DNA from: Sphingomonas bacterium
GTDB lineage: Bacteria; Pseudomonadota; Alphaproteobacteria; Sphingomonadales; Sphingomonadaceae
Assembly (NCBI RefSeq): GCF_903643065.1
Contig: NZ_CAHJWX010000005.1
Span: 1 to 22,106 of the forward strand
Length of the DNA stretch: 22,106 nt
Direction: 5' to 3'
The position numbers and the translations under genes were made by a program. The notes under the pieces are model-generated. The model ran no database searches, was not told the DNA's origin, and worked only from the letters and a program-made list of their open reading frames with translations. Below, one piece after another: positions 14,427-22,106 of this stretch. How positions within the stretch are numbered: position 1 is the stretch's first letter; each line of letters begins with the position of its first letter.

Positions 14427-15206
14427 ATGCGATCCTTCGATCTTATCGGAAAGGTAGCGGTCGTGACCGGATCCTCCCGGGGCATCGGCCGCGCGATCGC
14501 CGGCGCGATCGCCGAAGCGGGCGGAACGGTCGTCGTGTCTAGCCGCAAGCAGACGGCCTGCGACGCGGCCGCAGCCGAGATCAACGCGGCGCTCGGGGCG
14601 GAGCGCGCGATCGCGATCGCGGCCAGCATCTCGGACAAGGCCGCGCTCCAGGCGATGATCGACGAGACGCGCGCGCGGCTCGGCCCCATCGATATTCTCG
14701 TATGCAACGCGGCGACCAACCCCTATTACGGCCCGCTGCTGGAGATCGGTGACGCCGAGTTCCGCAAGGTGCTGGAGAACAACGTTCTGGCGAGTCACTG
14801 GCTCGTCCAGATGGTCGCGCCCGACATGATCGAGCGGCGCGGCGGCGCGATCATCGTCGTGTCGTCGATCGGTGGCCTGCTCGGCTCGGACCTGATCGGC
14901 GCCTACAACATCTCGAAGGCGGCGGACTTTCAGCTCGTCCGCAATCTGGCCGTCGAACTCGGCCGGCATCGCATCCGGGTGAACGCGATCGCGCCCGGCA
15001 CGATCCGCACCGATTTCGCGCGGGCGCTGTACGAGGATCCGAAAACGGAGGCGGAACTGAACAGGGCGACGCCGCTTGGCCGCATCGGCGAACCCGGCGA
15101 CATCGCCGGAGCGGCGGTGTTCCTCGCATCCGAAGCGGGAGCCTACATGACCGGGCAGGCCGTCGTGATCGACGGCGGCTTCACCATCGGGAGAACCTCC
15201 GCATGA
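14427..15206 (+). CDS. Short-chain dehydrogenase/reductase (SDR)
   Basis: A 259-residue classical SDR with the NAD(P) motif TGSSRGIG (14-21), CNAATNP in place of NNAG, and the catalytic Ser147 (VVSSIGG), Tyr160 and Lys164 (YNISK). The end is [10 protein letters not shown]. The family oxidises or reduces hydroxyl/keto groups with NAD(P)H; this one resembles DHRS4-like and LvaD-like members. In the pathway it could reduce a 4-ketoacyl-CoA to the 4-hydroxyacyl-CoA used by the kinase, or work on a 3-hydroxy group. ATG 14427 has GAGGAG five bases upstream, 13 bp after the kinase stop; an ATG at 14388 inside the kinase gene was rejected. Its stop overlaps the next gene's start (ATGA). Confidence 0.93.
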   Translation: MRSFDLIGKVAVVTGSSRGIGRAIAGAIAEAGGTVVVSSRKQTACDAAAAEINAALGAERAIAIAASISDKAALQAMIDETRARLGPIDILVCNAATNPYYGPLLEIGDAEFRKVLENNVLASHWLVQMVAPDMIERRGGAIIVVSSIGGLLGSDLIGAYNISKAADFQLVRNLAVELGRHRIRVNAIAPGTIRTDFARALYEDPKTEAELNRATPLGRIGEPGDIAGAAVFLASEAGAYMTGQAVVIDGGFTIGRTSA

Positions 15207-16489
15207 CGACGGGCGATGCCGCCGCTTACCTCGACCGAGCGCAGCGGCTCGCGGGCGAGGTCGCCGATCTCGGGCGGGATACGCCGATCCGACCGATCGA
15301 ACGGGTCGGGATCATCGGCGCAGGCACGATGGGCGGCGGCATCGCCATGAACTTCCTGTCGGCCGGCGTCCCGGTGACCCTGGTCGAAACCGCGCCGGAG
15401 CCGCTGGGGCGCGGCGCCACGACGATGCGCCGCAACTACGACGCCACCGCAGCGAAGGGGCGCCTGACGACGGATCAGGTGGAGGCGGCGATGGCGCTGC
15501 TCGCCCCCACGCTGGAGTTCGGCGAGCTGGCCGCGTGCGATCTCGTGATCGAGGCGGCGTACGAGGATCTGGCGGTCAAGCGCGACATCTTCGCGCGCCT
15601 CGACCGGGTCGCCAAGGACGGCGCGATCCTCGCGTCCAACACCTCCTACCTGAGCATCGACGAGATCGCGGCCGCCACCGGCAGACCGTCGGAGGTGATC
15701 GGGCTGCACTTCTTTTCGCCCGCGAACGTGATGAAGCTGGTGGAGGTCGTCCGTGGCGACCGCACCGCGCCGGACGTGCTGGCCACCGGCATGGCCGTCG
15801 CGCGCCAGGTCGGGAAGGTGCCGGTCGTGGCGCGGGTCTGCTACGGCTTCATCGGCAACCGGATGTTGATCCCGAGACAGACGGAGGCGACGAAGCTGAT
15901 CCTGGAGGGCGCAACGCCCGAGCAGGTCGATGCCGTGCATCTGCGTATCGGAATGCCGATGGGTCCGTTCCAGATGGCGGACCTCGCCGGCGTCGACATC
16001 GGCTGGCATCGAGACCCCGAGCGCATCGAAAGCCTGTCCGACGCGCTCAACGCCGTCGGCCGCTGGGGTCAAAAGACGACGGCGGGCTATTACGACTATG
16101 ACGATGGCCGGCGGCCCACCCCGTCACCGGTGACGTCGCGGATACTCGATCATTACCGGGAGCGGTCGGGTATCGAGCCGCGCGCGATCGACGACGAGGA
16201 GATCGTCGCGCGCACGCTATACACCATGGTCAACGAGGCGGCGCTGATCCTGGAGGAAGGGATCGCGCAGCGTGCGTCGGACATCGATGTGGTCTTCCGC
16301 TTCGGCTATGGCTGGCCGGTCACGTCCGCGGGTCCGATGCGCTGGGCCGACGAGACCGGGCTCGACCGCGTCGTTGCGGGGTTGCAGGCGCACCGGGGAC
16401 TGCTCGACCCCGACTTCCGGCTGGCGCCGCTGCTGCAACAGCTTGCCTCCGCCGGCGGCCGCTTTACCGGGGAGGCCCCCACGCCATGA
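15203..16489 (+). CDS. 3-hydroxyacyl-CoA dehydrogenase without crotonase domain
   Basis: A 428-residue NAD-dependent enzyme for the third step of beta-oxidation. After a ~30-residue leader it has the Rossmann motif GAGTMG (39-44), SNTS (Asn146), the catalytic His169 in [17 protein letters not shown], and two C-terminal 3HCDH helical domains (YGFIGNRM..., then [19 protein letters not shown] to [13 protein letters not shown]). It thus corresponds to the dehydrogenase part of FadB/FadJ without the N-terminal hydratase. A hydratase would have to come from elsewhere, such as the crotonase at 2016-2843, though that one has an isomerase-like active site. ATGA overlaps on both sides (15203-15206, 16486-16489) show translational coupling. 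Confidence 0.95.
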   Translation: MTTGDAAAYLDRAQRLAGEVADLGRDTPIRPIERVGIIGAGTMGGGIAMNFLSAGVPVTLVETAPEPLGRGATTMRRNYDATAAKGRLTTDQVEAAMALLAPTLEFGELAACDLVIEAAYEDLAVKRDIFARLDRVAKDGAILASNTSYLSIDEIAAATGRPSEVIGLHFFSPANVMKLVEVVRGDRTAPDVLATGMAVARQVGKVPVVARVCYGFIGNRMLIPRQTEATKLILEGATPEQVDAVHLRIGMPMGPFQMADLAGVDIGWHRDPERIESLSDALNAVGRWGQKTTAGYYDYDDGRRPTPSPVTSRILDHYRERSGIEPRAIDDEEIVARTLYTMVNEAALILEEGIAQRASDIDVVFRFGYGWPVTSAGPMRWADETGLDRVVAGLQAHRGLLDPDFRLAPLLQQLASAGGRFTGEAPTP

Positions 16490-18303
16490 GCGACGTCCTG
16501 ATCCAACCGCGCGACCTGTCCTTCCTGTTGTGGGAGTGGCTGCGTCTCGACGAGCTGCTCGCCCGCCCTGAATATGAAGGCCACGATCGGGAGACGGTCG
16601 ACGCCGTCCTGAACCTGTCCACCAGCTTGGCCCGGGACTCGTTCCTGCCGCACTTCAAGGAGGCGGATCACCACGAGCCGTCGCTGGACGGCGATGGCGA
16701 GGTGCACATCCTGCCGGCCGCAGTGGACGCGCTCAGGCAATATGCCGAGGTCGGGCTGTTCGCCGCCGGGTTCGCGCCGGCGCTGGGTGGGCTCGGCCTG
16801 CCGTCGGTCGTGACCTCGGCGTCGCTGGCGCAGTTCACCGCCGCCAACCCGGCCACGGCGGCCTACATCATGCTCACGATCGCCAACGCGCGGCTGATCG
16901 CCACGTTCGGGACGCCGGCGCAGGCCGATGCGTTTGCGAGGCCGGAGATCGAGGGACGGCAGCTCGGCACGATGTGCCTGTCGGAGCCGCAGGCCGGCTC
17001 CGGGCTGGGCGACATCCGCACGCGCGCGCAGCCGGACGGCGAGGACGTGCTCGGTCCACGCTATCGCCTGAGCGGCACGAAGATGTGGATCTCCGGCGGG
17101 GATCAGGACGCGACCCGCAACATCGTCCATCTCGTGCTCGCCAAGATTCCCGAGCCGGACGGTTCGCTCCCGGAGGGAACCAGGGGCATTTCGCTGTTCA
17201 TCGTGCCCAAATGGCTTGGCACGGCCGAGGGTCATGGTGGCGAGCGCAACGACGTCACCGTCGCGGGACTCAACCACAAGATGGGTTACCGCGGCACGGC
17301 CAATTGTCTGCTCAACTTCGGCGAAGGCCGGCACCGGCCGGGCGGCGAACCGGGCGCAGTCGGATACCTTCTCGGGCAAGCGGGTCAGGGTCTCGCGCTG
17401 ATGTTCCAGATGATGAACGAGGCGCGGGTCGCGGTCGGCCTGGGCGGCGCCGCCATCGCCTATCGCGGCTATCGTCACGCGCTGCGCTACGCCCAGGAAC
17501 GTACGCAAGGCCGGGCGCTCGACGCGCCGCGCGGGACATCGGCTCCCCTGCCGATCATCGAGCACCCTGATGTCCAGCGGATGCTGCTGGCGCAGAAGGC
17601 CTATGCGGAAGGGGCGCTGGCGCTTACGCTTTATTGCGCCAAGCTGGTCGACGAGGAGTCGTTCGACCGCGACGCGAGCGAGTTGCTCGCGCTGATGACG
17701 CCGGTCGCAAAGACCTGGCCGTCGGAATGGGGCCTCGTCGCCAACCAGCTCGCGATCCAGGTGCACGGCGGTTACGGCTACACGCGCGATTTCGACGTCG
17801 AGCAGCTCTATCGCGACAACCGTCTCAATCCCATCCATGAGGGGACGACGGGGATCCAGGCGCTCGATCTGCTCGGCCGCAAGATCCTCCGCAGCAACGG
17901 CGCGGGCCTCGCCGTGCTCGAAGCTCGCGTGCGCAGGACGATCGAGGGCGCGGCCGCTAGCTCCCGGCTCTCCGGGTTCGCCGACCAGTTGTCCGCCGCC
18001 TGGCGCCGGCTCGAGGATACGCTGGTCGCCGTCCGCGCCGCCGACCCGAGCCGCGTGTTGGCGAACGCCACGTCCTTTCTACAGGCGTTCGGCCACATCA
18101 CCGTCGCCTGGCTATGGCTCGACCAGGCGACCGTGTGCGTCGCGGCGCTTGGTGAGAGAACCGGGATCACCGCGTTCCACGAAGGCAAGCTGAGGGCGTG
18201 CCGCTTCTTCTACGAATGCGAGCTGCCCGGCGTCTACCCGCTGCTCGGGTTCGTGGACGCGCTCAGTGACGTGGCCGCGAACGTGCCCGTGGAGCAGTTC
18301 TGA
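16486..18303 (+). CDS. Large acyl-CoA dehydrogenase, DmdC/AidB-like subgroup
   Basis: A 605-residue acyl-CoA dehydrogenase of the ~600-residue subgroup that has an extra N-terminal segment and a C-terminal helical extension. Motifs: [14 protein letters not shown] (FAD/substrate loop), [58 protein letters not shown]. The catalytic Glu is Glu452 in [19 protein letters not shown]. Members such as DmdC dehydrogenate short or branched acyl-CoAs with electron transfer to ETF. It would introduce the 2,3-double bond and is distinct in role from the ACAD10/11-like gene. It overlaps the previous gene by ATGA and the next by a single base (TGATG). Confidence 0.93.
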   Translation: MSDVLIQPRDLSFLLWEWLRLDELLARPEYEGHDRETVDAVLNLSTSLARDSFLPHFKEADHHEPSLDGDGEVHILPAAVDALRQYAEVGLFAAGFAPALGGLGLPSVVTSASLAQFTAANPATAAYIMLTIANARLIATFGTPAQADAFARPEIEGRQLGTMCLSEPQAGSGLGDIRTRAQPDGEDVLGPRYRLSGTKMWISGGDQDATRNIVHLVLAKIPEPDGSLPEGTRGISLFIVPKWLGTAEGHGGERNDVTVAGLNHKMGYRGTANCLLNFGEGRHRPGGEPGAVGYLLGQAGQGLALMFQMMNEARVAVGLGGAAIAYRGYRHALRYAQERTQGRALDAPRGTSAPLPIIEHPDVQRMLLAQKAYAEGALALTLYCAKLVDEESFDRDASELLALMTPVAKTWPSEWGLVANQLAIQVHGGYGYTRDFDVEQLYRDNRLNPIHEGTTGIQALDLLGRKILRSNGAGLAVLEARVRRTIEGAAASSRLSGFADQLSAAWRRLEDTLVAVRAADPSRVLANATSFLQAFGHITVAWLWLDQATVCVAALGERTGITAFHEGKLRACRFFYECELPGVYPLLGFVDALSDVAANVPVEQF

Positions 18304-20027
18304 TGGACGGCGACCCAGCGCAAGCCGACCTGCGTCGTGCCCGGCTGGACCATGAGTTCGACCGGACCTGGAACGAGCTGACCGCACCGGGCGCCCTCTT
18401 CGAAGTGGAATCGATCCCGGTCCGCGGGCAAGAGCTGCGCCACTATGTGAACGCGCCAGCGGACGCCCGCGCGATGTGGGCTGACGCGGCGAACTGGGGC
18501 AGTCGCACGTACCTAGTCTATCGGGATGAGCGCGTCTCCTACGCCCGTGCATGGGAGATCACCGCCTCCGTGGCGGCGTGGTTGAAGGCTCAGGGCGTGA
18601 GGCGGGGCGACCGCGTGGCGATCGCCATGCGCAACTACCCCGAATGGCTGCTCATCTACTGGGCCTGCCTGTCGATCGGCGCGGCGGCGGTCGGCATCAA
18701 CGCCTGGTGGATCGCGGACGAGATCGCCTTTGCCCTCACCGACTCGGCGCCGAAGGTGGTGTTCTGCGACGCCGAGCGGCTCGAGCGCGTGACCGCGTGC
18801 GGCGACGCCGCCCGGGATGTCGTCGTCGTAGCCGTTCGGGCGGAGGCAGTCGGCAATCAGATCGCCTGGGCCACCGTGCTCGCTACCCCCGCCGTCATGC
18901 CCTTGGCGGTGCTCGACCCCGATGACGATGCGAGCATCCTCTATACCTCCGGAACCACTGGTGTTCCCAAGGGCGCGCAGCTGACCCATCGCGGTCAGAT
19001 CAACACGCTGATGAACATCGCCTTCGCGACCGAGGTTCATGCCGTGGCCGAGCGGCGGGCGCGCGCGCTGGATGCGCCGAGCCCGGGCGTCGCCGTGGCC
19101 CTGGTGACCACCCCCCTCTTTCATGTGACCGCGCTGGGCCTGGCCTATGCGATCACGGCGGGCGGCGGCACGCTGGTGCTGATGCACAAATGGGATGCGG
19201 GCGAGGCGCTGCGGCTGATCGAAGCCGAGCGCGTCACCAACCTGAGCGGTGTCCCGACGATCGGCCGCGAGCTTGTCCAGCATCCACGCCTTCTCGACCA
19301 CGACGTGAGCAGCCTGGGGGCGATCGTGGGCGGTGGCGCGCCGATGCCGCCCGACCTGATCGACAAGATCGAGCGAGTCGACCTTCCCGTGCGTCCTCAT
19401 ACCGGCTTCGGCATGACCGAAGCGTCGGGGGCGATCGCGGCGGCGGCGGGGGACTATCTCGTCGCCAAGCCGGCGAGCTGCGGCCGCATCCTGCCGACCT
19501 TCGAACACAGGATCGTCGACGACGAGGGTCGCCCGTGCCCGCCGCTCTCGACGGGTGAACTGTGCATCCGAGGCTGCGGCGTCATCAAGGGATACATCAA
19601 CCGCCCCGAGGCTACCGCCGACGCGATCCGCGATGGCTGGCTGCATACCGGCGACATCGCCTGGATCGACCCCGCCGGCTTTCTTCACGTGGTCGACCGC
19701 AAGAAGGACATGATCCTGCGCGGGGGAGAGAATGTCTACTGCGCAGAGGTGGAGGCGGCGCTCCTCCACCATCCGGCGGTGATCGACGCGTGCGCGTTCG
19801 GCGTCGCCGATGAGCGATTGGGAGAGGAGGTCGGCGCCGCGATCCAGGTACGGGAGGGAGCGACGCTCACCGGCATGGAACTGCGCAGTGACGCGCACGA
19901 GCGGCTCGCGAAGTACAAGGTGCCACGATATCTATGGTTGCTCAGCTCGCCCTTCCCACGAAATGCCGCTGGAAAGGCGCTGCGTCGGGAGCTCAGGGCA
20001 ACCCTGCCGGTGGACGAAGCGGTTTAG
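18303..20027 (+). CDS. AMP-forming acyl-CoA ligase (ANL superfamily)
   Basis: A 574-residue ligase that turns a carboxylic acid, ATP and CoA into acyl-CoA, AMP and PPi. Motifs: the P-loop YTSGTTGVPKG (214-224), the aryl/acyl-CoA motif TGFGMTEASG, DGWLHTGDIAWID, the hinge VDRKKDMILRGGENVYCAEVE, and PRNAAGKALRREL with the catalytic Lys558. It resembles medium- or long-chain FadD-like ligases and, by operon position, LvaE of the levulinate pathway. It is the last gene of the six-gene operon, starting inside the previous stop codon (TGATG). It would supply the CoA ester for the upstream enzymes. Confidence 0.95.
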   Translation: MDGDPAQADLRRARLDHEFDRTWNELTAPGALFEVESIPVRGQELRHYVNAPADARAMWADAANWGSRTYLVYRDERVSYARAWEITASVAAWLKAQGVRRGDRVAIAMRNYPEWLLIYWACLSIGAAAVGINAWWIADEIAFALTDSAPKVVFCDAERLERVTACGDAARDVVVVAVRAEAVGNQIAWATVLATPAVMPLAVLDPDDDASILYTSGTTGVPKGAQLTHRGQINTLMNIAFATEVHAVAERRARALDAPSPGVAVALVTTPLFHVTALGLAYAITAGGGTLVLMHKWDAGEALRLIEAERVTNLSGVPTIGRELVQHPRLLDHDVSSLGAIVGGGAPMPPDLIDKIERVDLPVRPHTGFGMTEASGAIAAAAGDYLVAKPASCGRILPTFEHRIVDDEGRPCPPLSTGELCIRGCGVIKGYINRPEATADAIRDGWLHTGDIAWIDPAGFLHVVDRKKDMILRGGENVYCAEVEAALLHHPAVIDACAFGVADERLGEEVGAAIQVREGATLTGMELRSDAHERLAKYKVPRYLWLLSSPFPRNAAGKALRRELRATLPVDEAV

Positions 20028-20041
20028 CCCGCAGAGGCGGG
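20028..20041 (+). terminator. Small hairpin after the six-gene operon
   Basis: CCCGC-AGAG-GCGGG begins right after the ligase TAG. Five base pairs and no T-tract give only modest support as operon terminator. Confidence 0.35.
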
Positions 20042-20118
20042 TCGACACGATGCTGGCGCGATTGAACCTGACCGAGGCCTGACGGATCGGCGGCATCCGC
20101 ACCTGCATTGCGGCAGCG

Positions 20119-20643
20119 GTGCAATCGGCTTATCTCGCTCCCGTGATCGATCGTCGTTTTCCTACCGCGCTGCAAGTCATGCAGTCCCTCGTGCTGATGG
20201 AGCGCGAGGGGCGGCCCTGGGTCAGTTCCGGTGAGTTCGCGTCCTATTTTCGCGTCAACCCGACGCTGATGCGCCGATTGCTGACGACGCTGGTTCAGCA
20301 TGGTCTTCTGCAGTCGCAGATGGGCCGGAACGGAGGCGTGCGGCTCGCTCGCAAGGCCGAACTCATCAGCTTGCGTGACATCTACCAGGCCGCGGTGGCG
20401 GACAAGAAGCTCTGGACGCCGCGAACCGACATCCCGCACCGTTGTACGGTGAGCAGAAATTTTGAGCGCTTTTTTGAGAAGCTCGAGTCCGCCGCTGATC
20501 TTGCGCTCACTGATATGCTGGCGCAACGCTCTCTGGCGGAAAGCTTTATGGAATTGGAAGGTCTGGAAAGCTTGCAGGCGATCGCGACTGCATCCTCGTC
20601 AAGAACCCATGAAGAGCGTCAGCGGTCCTCCGCCTTTGTCTGA
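20119..20643 (+). CDS. Rrf2-family transcriptional regulator
   Basis: A 174-residue winged-helix protein. Core: FPTALQVMQSLVLMEREG, then VSSGEFASYFRVNPTLMRRL (recognition helix) and LVQHGLLQSQMGRNGGVRLA (wing GRNGGVRLAR), continuing ISLRDIYQAAV. This is the standard Rrf2 pattern (YwnA/NsrR-like). Only one Cys (PHRCTVSRNF) is present in the region where Fe-S members have three, so an iron-sulfur cluster like that of IscR or NsrR is unlikely. The start is uncertain: GTG 20119 is the first possible codon after an in-frame stop, GTG 20143 would remove eight residues, and neither has a good ribosome binding site. It lies 91 bp after the operon and may be co-transcribed or independent. Its target is unknown. 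Confidence 0.85.
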   Translation: MQSAYLAPVIDRRFPTALQVMQSLVLMEREGRPWVSSGEFASYFRVNPTLMRRLLTTLVQHGLLQSQMGRNGGVRLARKAELISLRDIYQAAVADKKLWTPRTDIPHRCTVSRNFERFFEKLESAADLALTDMLAQRSLAESFMELEGLESLQAIATASSSRTHEERQRSSAFV

Positions 20644-20986
20644 ATGTCGTTACGTTCGCCCTTGATATAGCCACAGCTGCCAGCGCACCTCGATATTGAT
20701 CTTCCATCATCAGAGGATTTTTGCTTGACCAGCGATCGGGTCGGCGTTTCGTCCCGTCTCCCCAGCCAGTGTCCTGCCCGATTCGTTCATCGGGTCGGTC
20801 AAATTCCAAGCCGAAGATGGGCTCATCGACGAAGCGGTGCATCTGAACAAATGGCAACTGCTGGGAAGCCGGGTGAGAAACGTGAGTGCCGCCTGCTGGG
20901 TCATCCCAGGTCATTCTGCTGCTCGAACCAGCCCGCATAAGTGTGCCGGCAACCATTTGGCGGTTAAGGTCCGACGCACCGTCGTG
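20644..20986. other. Intergenic region, nothing recognised
   Basis: 343 bp between the Rrf2 gene and the small minus-strand gene. A plus-strand frame reads PDSFIGSVKFQAEDGLIDEA near 20780-20840 but it has no clear start, no family I know, and continues only as an antisense shadow. It might be a gene relic. No RNA gene or strong hairpin was seen. Confidence 0.4.
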
Positions 20987-21230
20987 CTACCAGATCGGTC
21001 CGCGCTCGCCAAGTGCTACCTTAGCGCGATCCACGGTCGCGCGTGCCTCGGCAACACCGGCCTCGTCGTCGTGACGCAGCGCAATGCTCACCGCGCGCCT
21101 GCCCTCCATCAGCTCGCCTACAAGCAAGGTGCGACGTTCTTCGGGCAGCGACGGGTCCGACCGTTGCCAGAGACACCCCCGAACGACGAAATATCGACCG
21201 TCGGGTGTAGTCGGGTGCCTGTCCGCTCAC
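20987..21230 (-). pseudogene. Small conserved hypothetical protein with a frameshift at its start
   Basis: An open frame on the minus strand ends with TAG at 20987-20989. Its product reads RHPTTPDGRYFVVRGCLWQR, then SDPSLPEERRTLLVGELMEG, and ends ATVDRAKVALGERGPIW. I recognise this as a widespread ~80-residue alphaproteobacterial protein of unknown function ending in GERGPxW. The frame has no start codon: it opens only after a TGA at 21227-21229. Removing one G from the sequence GTGAGCGGACAGG at 21230-21218 gives Met-Ser-Asp-Arg-His-Pro-Thr-Thr, a natural start at GTG 21230. So the gene is either broken by a one-base insertion or affected by a sequence error. It lies just downstream of the aldo/keto reductase, in the same orientation. 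Confidence 0.6.
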
Positions 21231-21262
21231 GTCGGGCGCCTGATCGTATTCCGTCCGCTCAC
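21221..21262. repeat. Direct repeat GTGAGCGGAC around the reductase stop
   Basis: The ten bases GTGAGCGGAC (minus strand) occur at 21262-21253, spanning the TGA of the aldo/keto reductase, and again at 21230-21221, spanning the presumed start of the next gene. The start-to-start distance is 32 bp. It may reflect a small duplication at the gene junction. Confidence 0.5.
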
Positions 21263-22089
21263 AGCATCTCTAGCGGGCGACGATCGCGCGGCCGCGGAAA
21301 TGCGCCATCCAAGGCAGCGAGATCGTCGTTGGATAGCACGAGTTCGGCAGCCGCGCGGTTCTCGCGAACATGCGCCACCGTACCGGCCTTCGGGATCGCG
21401 AGTACCCCGTCCCGGCGCAGCGTCCATGCCAACGCGACCTGCGCCGACGTGGCGCAAACGGACCTTGCCACATGCGCGAGCGCGGGATCCGCGAGGAGGC
21501 GCCCCTGCTCGACGGGGCTGTAGGCCATCACAGGCATGGCATGCTCCTCCAGCCAGGGCAGCAGGTCATGCTCGGGACCGCGCCGGGACAGGTTGTAGAG
21601 GATCTGATCGGTGACGCAGGCACCTCCGCCTGCCGCGACCAGTTCCTCCATGTCCGCGGTATCGAGGTTGCTGACGCCCCAATGACGTATCTTGCCGACC
21701 CGCTTGAGCGCTTCCATCGCCTCGATGGTCTCGCCGAGCGATACCGATCCGCGCCAGTGAAGAAGGTAGAGGTCGAGCCGGTCGGTCTCGAGCCGCTGCA
21801 GGCTAGCGTCGCAGGCGCTGACGAGCCGCTTGCGCGATGCGTTCTGCGGGTACGCCTTGCTGACCAAGAACAGCTGGTCGCGAACCCCGCCGAGAGCTTC
21901 CGCGATCAGTGTTTCGGCCGCGCCGTCGCCGTACATCTCGGCCGTGTCGATGAGGGTCATGCCCAGCTCGACACCGGCGCGCAGCGCTGCGGTCTCGGCG
22001 GCACGCCGATCGCGGCGCTCGCCCATCATCCATGTGCCTTGGCCCAGCGCCGGCACCTTCTCGCCATCGGGCAGCGTCACGGTCTTCAT
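21259..22089 (-). CDS. Aldo/keto reductase
   Basis: A 276-residue NADPH-dependent aldo/keto reductase with TIM-barrel fold. The catalytic tetrad is visible: Asp48 and Tyr53 (LIDTAEMYG), Lys78 (LVSKAYP) and His111 (YLLHWRG). Further markers are GKIRHWGVSN and the cofactor loop IPKAGTVAHVRENRAA. It resembles bacterial YeaE/DkgA-like reductases that act on aldehydes, ketones and methylglyoxal. ATG 22089 was preferred over the TTG one codon earlier; no strong ribosome binding site is visible and the upstream neighbour is outside the window. It is probably not part of the regulon because no operator copy is found here. Confidence 0.92.
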   Translation of the reverse strand: MKTVTLPDGEKVPALGQGTWMMGERRDRRAAETAALRAGVELGMTLIDTAEMYGDGAAETLIAEALGGVRDQLFLVSKAYPQNASRKRLVSACDASLQRLETDRLDLYLLHWRGSVSLGETIEAMEALKRVGKIRHWGVSNLDTADMEELVAAGGGACVTDQILYNLSRRGPEHDLLPWLEEHAMPVMAYSPVEQGRLLADPALAHVARSVCATSAQVALAWTLRRDGVLAIPKAGTVAHVRENRAAAELVLSNDDLAALDGAFPRPRDRRPLEML

Positions 22090-22106
22090 CAACGTCTCGC
22101 CAGCAG

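Noticed and set aside
16306..17838. 510-codon minus-strand open frame
   Set aside because: It lies antisense to the large acyl-CoA dehydrogenase and shows no recognisable domain; GC-rich codon bias explains the absence of stops.
18513..19898. 461-codon minus-strand open frame
   Set aside because: It is antisense to the CoA ligase, whose motifs are unmistakable; no independent protein signature.

Overview
The window looks like a piece of chromosome or large plasmid from a GC-rich alphaproteobacterium, most likely a sphingomonad (Sphingomonas, Sphingobium, Novosphingobium or a relative). This is a family-level judgement from the proteins: an outer-membrane TonB-dependent receptor beside acyl-CoA catabolism genes, a split ACAD10/11-type kinase and dehydrogenase pair, and small accessory proteins of a type I associate with this order. 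No rRNA, tRNA or CRISPR array was seen.

Layout. 1-1641 is a mobile-DNA scar: a tyrosine integrase fragment cut by a complete 1218-bp IS3-family element (IS407-like) with a programmed -1 frameshift. 1642-3430 holds a crotonase with an isomerase-type active site and a small STAS-like gene carrying two compensating frameshifts. 3430-8208, minus strand, encodes a TonB-dependent receptor and a serine hydrolase - nitronate monooxygenase-like pair. 8314-10667, plus strand, encodes an AraC-family regulator and an Old Yellow Enzyme. 10752-11744, minus strand, is a quinone/enone oxidoreductase. 12123-20027, plus strand, is a tightly coupled six-gene operon: ACAD10/11-like dehydrogenase, APH-fold kinase, SDR, 3-hydroxyacyl-CoA dehydrogenase, large DmdC-like acyl-CoA dehydrogenase and acyl-CoA ligase. 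It is followed by an Rrf2-type regulator, a small minus-strand gene with a damaged start, and an aldo/keto reductase.

How it may work. The operon resembles the logic of the Pseudomonas levulinate (lva) pathway and of mammalian ACAD10/11. An acid is activated to its CoA ester, a keto/hydroxyl group is adjusted by the SDR, the 4-hydroxyacyl-CoA is phosphorylated by the APH-like kinase, and the ACAD10/11-like enzyme removes the phosphate so beta-oxidation can continue. The receptor, serine hydrolase, OYE and enone reductase would import, hydrolyse and reduce the starting compound, perhaps a lactone, ester or enone. The substrate cannot be read from the sequence, and no thiolase is present.

Main discovery. 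Four promoter regions (receptor; hydrolase-NMO; enone reductase; six-gene operon) share a direct repeat, TGTCC-N16-TGTCCTCGAC. The half-sites are exactly 21 bp apart and always point towards the controlled gene. This is the geometry of an AraC-family operator, and one copy overlaps the start codon of the AraC-family gene in the window. It suggests a self-contained, autoregulated catabolic regulon.
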